NCBI GenBank assembly: GCA_003161205.1
Contig: PMOU01000220.1
Location: forward strand, 1-10,328
Direction of reading: 5' to 3'
Origin: Actinomycetota bacterium
GTDB lineage: Bacteria > Actinomycetota > Actinomycetes > Streptosporangiales > Streptosporangiaceae
Length of the DNA stretch: 10,328 nt
In this document: one piece after another, positions 7,161 through 10,328 of the stretch
Layout: the number at the start of each line of letters is the position of its first letter
Position numbering within the stretch: position 1 is the stretch's first letter
The notes under the pieces: generated by a model
What the model saw: only the letters and a program-made list of their open reading frames with translations
What the model was told of the DNA's origin: nothing
Database searches by the model: none
Program-made: the position numbers and the translations under genes

Positions 7161-7166
7161 TCCCCT
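7161..7166 (-). promoter_or_regulatory. Ribosome binding site deciding the qcrC GTG start
   Basis: AGGGGA lies six bases before the GTG at 7154, in the short gap after the ctaE TAG. It is the only good Shine-Dalgarno match near the qcrC 5' end, and it selects the GTG over the upstream in-frame ATG at 7208. Confidence 0.7.
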
Positions 7167-7168
7167 GA

Positions 7169-7807
7169 CTAGTGGATGAGGTAGATGGTGGTGAACAGGC
7201 CGATCCACACGACGTCGACGAAGTGCCAGTAATACGACACGACGATCGCGCTGACCTGCTGTTCATGCGTAAAGGTCTTGGCCGCGTAGGTACGGCCGAG
7301 AAGGAAGATGAACGCGATGAGGCCGCCTGTCACGTGCAGCCCGTGGAACCCGGTGGCCAGGTAGAACACCGAGCCGTAGTTGCTCGAGGCCAGGGTCAGG
7401 TGCTGCTTCCTGACCAGGTCCAGGTACTCGTAACCCTGCCCGCAGACGAAGTAGGTGCCCATCAGCAGGGAGAGCACGTACCACTCGCGCAGTCCCCAGC
7501 TCATCGGATGGAACAGGCCCCTCACCCGCCTGATCTGGCCGCGCTCGACCGCGAACACGCCCATCTGGCAGGTCACGCTGGACAGCAGCAGGACAGTGGT
7601 GTTCACCGACCCGAGCGCGATGTCCAGGTGCGCCCCTGGCCAGGCCAGGCCCTGGCCCTTGTCCACTGATCTGATGGTGAAGTACATCGCGAACAAGGCC
7701 GCGAAAAACATCAGTTCAGAGGACAGCCAGACGATGGTGCCCACGCTGACCAGGTTCGGTCTGCTGGCCGGACTACGGGGAGCCGTCTCCACGGTTGCTG
7801 TCGCCAC
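7169..7807 (-). CDS. ctaE: Cytochrome c oxidase subunit III (aa3 type)
   Basis: This is the membrane subunit III of the aa3 oxidase, which stabilises subunit I and its proton uptake. The 212 residues and about five helices (24-44, 67-87, 107-123, 145-171, 186-208) match the short bacterial form lacking the first two helices of mitochondrial COX3. Family motifs are WLSSELMFF with E31, [11 protein letters not shown] with H155 and H158, and [10 protein letters not shown] (193-201). The start is a GTG at 7807. No Shine-Dalgarno sequence precedes it; instead TAATAAT lies six bases upstream, suggesting a leaderless transcript. It is the first gene of the operon with qcrC, qcrA and qcrB, while the other oxidase subunits ctaD and ctaF lie on the opposite strand beyond the two-component genes. 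A GTG at codon 6 is an alternative start but also lacks a ribosome binding site. Confidence 0.96.
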   Translation of the reverse strand: MATATVETAPRSPASRPNLVSVGTIVWLSSELMFFAALFAMYFTIRSVDKGQGLAWPGAHLDIALGSVNTTVLLLSSVTCQMGVFAVERGQIRRVRGLFHPMSWGLREWYVLSLLMGTYFVCGQGYEYLDLVRKQHLTLASSNYGSVFYLATGFHGLHVTGGLIAFIFLLGRTYAAKTFTHEQQVSAIVVSYYWHFVDVVWIGLFTTIYLIH

Positions 7808-7820
7808 GAAGCAATTATTA
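7808..7820 (-). promoter_or_regulatory. Candidate -10 element for a leaderless ctaE-qcrCAB transcript
   Basis: On the - strand TAATAAT (7814-7820) is followed by six bases and then the GTG start. If the element occupies about -12 to -7, transcription would begin at the first base of the start codon. It is an AT-only island in very GC-rich surroundings. No convincing -35 hexamer is seen about 17 bp further upstream, so an activator or a different sigma factor may be needed, or the match may be chance. Confidence 0.45.
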
Positions 7821-7829
7821 CGACAACCT

Positions 7830-7844
7830 GTAGGCGATCGCTAC
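7830..7844. promoter_or_regulatory. Palindrome around GCGATCGC in the divergent ctaE / receiver-protein region
   Basis: GCGATCGC (7834-7841) is a perfect 8-bp palindrome flanked by GTA and TAC, with one extra base on the left side. It lies 10 bp upstream of the candidate ctaE -10 and 44 bp upstream of the divergent ATG at 7888. Two overlapping short repeats follow: GATA-GCGG-TATC (7860-7871) and GGTA-TCGG-TACC (7866-7877). Any of these could be an operator serving both directions, but the arms are short and chance is possible. The intergenic region is 80 bp. Confidence 0.3.
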
Positions 7845-7887
7845 GCGACCCCCCGCGTTGATAGCGGTATCGGTACCATGCAGTGTC

Positions 7888-8277
7888 ATGAAGGTCGTTG
7901 TGTACAGCCACGACGCGGATGTCCGGGCCCAGATAAGGCTCGCCATCGGGCGTCGTCCCGCCATGGACGTGCCGGACGCCGAGATCATCGAGGTGGCCAC
8001 GCAGCCTGCCCTGTTCCGGCTGCTCGATGCCGGAGGCGCCGATGTGATGGTGCTCGACGGGGAGGCGCAGCCCGCCGGCGGCATGGGCGTGTGCCGCCAG
8101 GTGAAGGACGAGATCTACGACTGCCCGCCGGTGCTGCTGGTCGTCGGCCGGCCCGACGACGGCTGGCTGGCCACCTGGTCGCGGGCTGACGCCGTGGTCA
8201 GCCACCCCATCGACCCGATCGTGCTGGCGCACGAGCTAGCCGGGCTGATGCGGGAGCGTCCAGCCGTCAGCGGCTAG
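7888..8277 (+). CDS. Stand-alone degenerate receiver-domain (pseudo-receiver) protein
   Basis: This 129-residue protein has the pattern of a CheY-like receiver and no output domain. Aligned by eye, D57 in VMVLDGE takes the phospho-acceptor position. The acidic Mg-binding pair is replaced by S7/H8 in VYSHDADVR, the conserved Thr by V86 in PVLLVVGR, and the invariant Lys by H106 in VVSHPIDP. Conventional phosphorylation therefore looks unlikely; it may be a constitutive protein-protein module or respond to another ligand. I chose the ATG at 7888, which begins the first beta strand (MKVVVYS); a TTG at 7858 in frame would add ten residues. No Shine-Dalgarno sequence is visible, and TACCAT (7874-7879) just upstream could be a -10 for a near-leaderless mRNA. 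The gene diverges from ctaE and precedes trpD by 74 bp. I recognise no named gene, and its partner is unknown. Confidence 0.85.
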   Translation: MKVVVYSHDADVRAQIRLAIGRRPAMDVPDAEIIEVATQPALFRLLDAGGADVMVLDGEAQPAGGMGVCRQVKDEIYDCPPVLLVVGRPDDGWLATWSRADAVVSHPIDPIVLAHELAGLMRERPAVSG

Positions 8278-8312
8278 CTCCCGCCGCGGTCTCTTCCTTT
8301 TTCATTCCGAAC

Positions 8313-8324
8313 GAACCCTGGTTC
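8313..8324. promoter_or_regulatory. Short inverted repeat in the trpD upstream region
   Basis: GAACC-CT-GGTTC lies in the 74-bp gap before trpD, 27 bp upstream of the ATG. The same gap has a pyrimidine-rich run with five Ts near 8297-8302 and a GGGGGCC ribosome binding site just before the ATG. It may be an operator for trpD; the arms are only five bases, so this is weak. I see no trp leader peptide or attenuator. Confidence 0.2.
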
Positions 8325-8351
8325 CACTTTCCGTACCCCTGGGGGCCTGCC

Positions 8352-9401
8352 ATGGATGCCCGCACCACGTGGCCCGCGCTGCTCGGCGTCTTGATCCGCG
8401 GTGAGTCGCTCACCGCGGATGAGAGCGAGTGGGCCATGAACGAGATCATGGAAGGCGCGGCCACGCCCTCCCAGATCGCGGGTTTCGGGGTCGCGCTGCG
8501 GATCAAGGGCGCGTCGGTGGCCGAGCTGACCGGGCTGGCCCGGGCGATGCTCGCCCACGCGACGCCGATTCACCTGCCGGGCCACCTGACCGACCTCGTC
8601 GGGACCGGGGGAGACGGGGCGCATACGGTCAACGTCTCCACCATGGGCACGATCGTGGCGGCGGCGGCCGGCGTGCGGATGATCAAGCACGGCAACCGGG
8701 CCGCGTCCTCGGCCTGCGGGGCCGCCGACGTGCTCGAGGCCCTCGGCGTGGTCATCGACCTGCCGCCGGCCGCGACCGCGGAGCTGGCCGGTGCCGTCGG
8801 GGTCGCGTTCTTGTTCGCGCCCCTGTATCACCCGGCGCTGCGGTACGCCGGTCCGACCAGGAGCGAGCTCGGCGTGCCGACCGTGTTCAACTACCTCGGC
8901 CCGGTCGCCAACCCGGCCCGGCCGTCGTCCCTGGCGGTCGGGGTGGCGGACCCGCGCATGGGCGAGATCATCGCGGGCGTGCTGGCCGGGCGGGGCTGCT
9001 CGGCCCTGGTGTTCCACGGCTCGGACGGCCTGGACGAGCTGACCACGACCGCCCCGTCCTCGCTGTGGGTGGTGCATGGCGGGGAGGTGGCCAGGACCGA
9101 GTTCGACCCCGCGTCGCTGGGCCTGCGCCGGGCCTCGCTCGAGGACCTGCGCGGCGGTGACGCCGAGCGCAACGCGGCGGCGGTCCGTGCGGTGCTGGGC
9201 GGCGAGCACGGCCCGGTGCGCGACATCGTGCTGCTCAACGCCGCCGCCGCCCTGGCCGCGGCGGCCGGCGTCCCCGGCCCGGAGGCAGTCACCTCCGCGC
9301 TGGCCGACGGTTACGCGCGCGCCGCCGAGGCCGTGGACTCCGGTGCCGCCAGCGCCCTGCTCGACCGCTGGATAACAGTTAGCCGCCAGCTAGCCCCCTA
9401 G
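8352..9401 (+). CDS. trpD: Anthranilate phosphoribosyltransferase
   Basis: This enzyme transfers the phosphoribosyl group of PRPP to anthranilate, the second step of tryptophan synthesis, in the cytoplasm. The 349 residues are the normal length. The N-terminal helical domain (about 1-75) is followed by the PRPP- and metal-binding alpha/beta domain. Visible motifs are GTGGDG (84-89), NVSTMG (94-99), KHGNRAASSACGAADVLEALG (112-132), the anthranilate-side segment AGPTRSELGVPTVFNYLGPVANPA with R170, and the metal-binding D228/E229 in DGLDEL. The ATG at 8352 has a GGGGGCC site about 6 bases upstream. It stands apart from other trp genes, next to the oxidase genes, an arrangement I also recall in mycobacteria. 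It converges on the RAM-domain gene, with 12 bp between the stop codons. A perfect hairpin lies within its first codons. Confidence 0.97.
   Translation: MDARTTWPALLGVLIRGESLTADESEWAMNEIMEGAATPSQIAGFGVALRIKGASVAELTGLARAMLAHATPIHLPGHLTDLVGTGGDGAHTVNVSTMGTIVAAAAGVRMIKHGNRAASSACGAADVLEALGVVIDLPPAATAELAGAVGVAFLFAPLYHPALRYAGPTRSELGVPTVFNYLGPVANPARPSSLAVGVADPRMGEIIAGVLAGRGCSALVFHGSDGLDELTTTAPSSLWVVHGGEVARTEFDPASLGLRRASLEDLRGGDAERNAAAVRAVLGGEHGPVRDIVLLNAAAALAAAAGVPGPEAVTSALADGYARAAEAVDSGAASALLDRWITVSRQLAP
8394..8420 (+). repeat. Perfect 12-bp-stem hairpin inside the 5' end of trpD
   Basis: Arms ATCCGCGGTGAG (8394-8405) and CTCACCGCGGAT (8409-8420) pair perfectly around a TCG triloop, covering trpD codons 15-23. 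An RNA stem this GC-rich should be stable and lies about 42 bases after the ATG, inside the early elongation zone. It could slow ribosomes, protect the mRNA or act as an operator. It could also result from the conserved residues RGESLTAD combined with GC3 bias. The symmetry is seen directly; any function is inference. Confidence 0.55.
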
Positions 9402-9413
9402 CCCGGAATCGTC

Positions 9414-9695
9414 CTACGCCTCGGCGCCGAGGGAGAACGCGGCCTCGAGGTCATGCCGGGTGTAGGTGCGGAACGCGATGTGGGTCACGGTGTGCGTGAC
9501 GCCGGGCACCTTGTTCAGCCGCCCCGGGATGACGTCGGCGAGCTGCTCGTGCGAGCGGACCCGGACCATCGCGACCATGTCGAACTCCCCGGTCACCGAG
9601 TACACCTCGCTGACCTCGGGGATGTTGGCGATCGTTTCGGCGACCTCGGGGATGCGCTGGATCTCTGCCTTCACCAGAACGATCGCGGTGACCAC
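9414..9695 (-). CDS. Stand-alone Lrp/AsnC ligand-binding (RAM) domain protein
   Basis: This 93-residue protein consists only of the C-terminal amino-acid-binding domain of Lrp/AsnC regulators; the usual N-terminal helix-turn-helix is absent. The beta-alpha-beta-beta-alpha-beta pattern is clear: MVTAIVLVKAE, the helix IPEVAETIANIP, VSEVYSVTGEFDMVAMVRV (VTGEFD 34-39), the helix HEQLADVIPGRL, then GVTHTVTHIAFRTY. The GTG at 9695 is fixed by a strong GGGAGG six bases upstream, and no in-frame ATG lies near. Such proteins assemble as dimers or octamers and bind amino acids; some modulate full-length Lrp proteins. Which applies here is unknown. The exonuclease gene ends 43 bases upstream on the same strand, so the two are probably cotranscribed. 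Being beside trpD hints at amino-acid sensing but proves nothing. Confidence 0.93.
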   Translation of the reverse strand: MVTAIVLVKAEIQRIPEVAETIANIPEVSEVYSVTGEFDMVAMVRVRSHEQLADVIPGRLNKVPGVTHTVTHIAFRTYTRHDLEAAFSLGAEA

Positions 9696-9701
9696 CGGAT
9701 G

Positions 9702-9707
9702 CCTCCC
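9702..9707 (-). promoter_or_regulatory. Ribosome binding site for the RAM-domain gene
   Basis: GGGAGG sits six bases before the GTG at 9695 on the - strand. It is the best Shine-Dalgarno match in the window, and it supports initiation at GTG and a short protein lacking an HTH domain. Confidence 0.75.
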
Positions 9708-9738
9708 AGGTTTCTCATCGGAGCTGGCGCTTACGGTA

Positions 9739-10328
9739 CTACGTCAGGACCTCTGGCCAGGCGCGGAGCTCGCCGAGGGTACGGACGCCGCGGTGCGCCA
9801 GGCGCCGCATCAGCCAGCCGAGGACGTCGGCGGTCGCGCGGGCGTCGGCCAGCGCACGGTGACACGGCGCGGTCCGCGCGCCGAAGAACCCGGCCAGCGT
9901 GCTCAGCTTGCAGTCCGGGATCTCGTCCGGGTCCATGACGTGCCTGGCCAGCGTGACGGTGTCCAGCACGGTGAAGCCCGGCCAGGCCAGGCCGCAGTCT
10001 TCGCACGCGGCGAGCAGGAAGCCGAGATCGAACGGCGCGTTGTGCGCGACCAGGACGCAGCCCTGCGCGAAGTTCAGCAGGCCAGGCAGGACCGCGGCTA
10101 GCTTCGGAGCCGAGGCCAGCATCCGGTCGGTGATCCCGGTCAGGTCAGCGATGCCCGGCGGGACCGTCGTGCCGGGGTCGACCAGCGAAGCGAACTCTCC
10201 CTGACGCCGGCCGCCGCGGACCCGGACCGCGCCGATCTCGGTGATCGCGGCTTCCTGCGGCGACCAGCCCGTCGTCTCCAGGTCGACGACGGCGAACTCA
10301 AGCTGGCCCAGCTCAAGTCGGGCCAGCT
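9739..10328 (-). CDS. DEDDh 3'-5' exonuclease (DnaQ / PolIII epsilon-like), 5' end beyond window
   Basis: This nuclease of the DnaQ superfamily removes 3' nucleotides from DNA using two metal ions. The frame stays open from the window edge (first full codon at 10326) to the TAG at 9739, giving 195 visible residues. All catalytic motifs are present: Exo I VVDLETTG with D15 and E17, Exo II HNAPFDLGFL with D100, and Exo III HRALADA with H156 and D161, which makes it DEDDh. The ATG at 10122 is internal: translation upstream of it continues smoothly into Exo I. The C-terminus ends about 30 residues after Exo III, so there is no C-terminal GIY-YIG/UvrC-like region. The mycobacterial neighbour of trpD that I recall has such a fusion. 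The first Exo motif begins only 11 residues into the visible part, so the N-terminus may be nearby. Proofreading versus repair function cannot be decided. Confidence 0.93.
   Translation of the reverse strand, partial: LARLELGQLEFAVVDLETTGWSPQEAAITEIGAVRVRGGRRQGEFASLVDPGTTVPPGIADLTGITDRMLASAPKLAAVLPGLLNFAQGCVLVAHNAPFDLGFLLAACEDCGLAWPGFTVLDTVTLARHVMDPDEIPDCKLSTLAGFFGARTAPCHRALADARATADVLGWLMRRLAHRGVRTLGELRAWPEVLT

Noticed and set aside
8270..8302. Possible terminator after the receiver-domain gene: GCGGC / GCCGC stem followed by a T run
   Set aside because: The stem is five bases with an 8-base loop and overlaps the stop codon, and the Ts begin about ten bases after it. It is too weak to call, and read-through into trpD is equally likely.
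9419..9432. 14-bp palindrome CCTCGGCGCCGAGG at the end of the RAM-domain gene
   Set aside because: Folded, it leaves only a 5-bp stem with no U-tract on either strand, and it is explained by the codons for Leu-Gly-Ala-Glu-Ala in GC-rich DNA.

Overview
The window is high-GC DNA with strong G/C third-position bias and several GTG starts. It carries the actinobacterial form of the aerobic respiratory chain: a di-haem QcrC, a three-helix Rieske QcrA, an extended QcrB and the small CtaF subunit. It therefore almost certainly comes from an actinomycete. The genus cannot be fixed from the sequence. Gene order around ctaE and trpD resembles the mycobacterial locus as I remember it (a DnaQ-like exonuclease gene, trpD, then ctaE-qcrC-qcrA-qcrB), so this is a conserved chromosomal neighbourhood and not a mobile island. 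I see no tRNA, rRNA, insertion sequence, prophage or CRISPR array.

Layout. On the + strand, bases 1-1139 hold the 3' part of ctaD and the complete ctaF of the aa3 oxidase. On the - strand, 1151-3198 encode a NarL-type response regulator and its HisKA_3 sensor kinase, joined by a one-base stop/start overlap. A non-coding gap at 3298-3427 contains a perfect 19-bp-stem hairpin that ends the next unit. Bases 3428-7807 (- strand) are a compact operon transcribed ctaE-qcrC-qcrA-qcrB, with 14-bp, 8-bp and -4-bp junctions. A short divergent control region at 7808-7887 separates ctaE from a 129-residue degenerate receiver-domain protein (+), followed by trpD (+, anthranilate phosphoribosyltransferase). 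Convergent to trpD on the - strand are a stand-alone Lrp/AsnC ligand-binding (RAM) domain protein and a DEDDh exonuclease whose 5' end lies beyond the window.

How it fits together. CtaD, CtaE and CtaF with QcrA, QcrB and QcrC make the bc1-aa3 supercomplex, which oxidises menaquinol and reduces O2 through the covalently bound c haems of QcrC. The two-component system sits between the two halves of that complex, with transcription converging on it from ctaF. A respiratory or redox role for it is a guess from position only. The least explained items are the pseudo-receiver protein beside ctaE, two perfect palindromes at the 5' end of the sensor-kinase gene (which also argue for a later start codon), a 12-bp-stem hairpin inside the first codons of trpD, and an Asn-Gly-His-Gly repeat tail on QcrB. 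I found no clear candidate for a wholly new multi-gene system; most of the window is core respiratory and housekeeping DNA.
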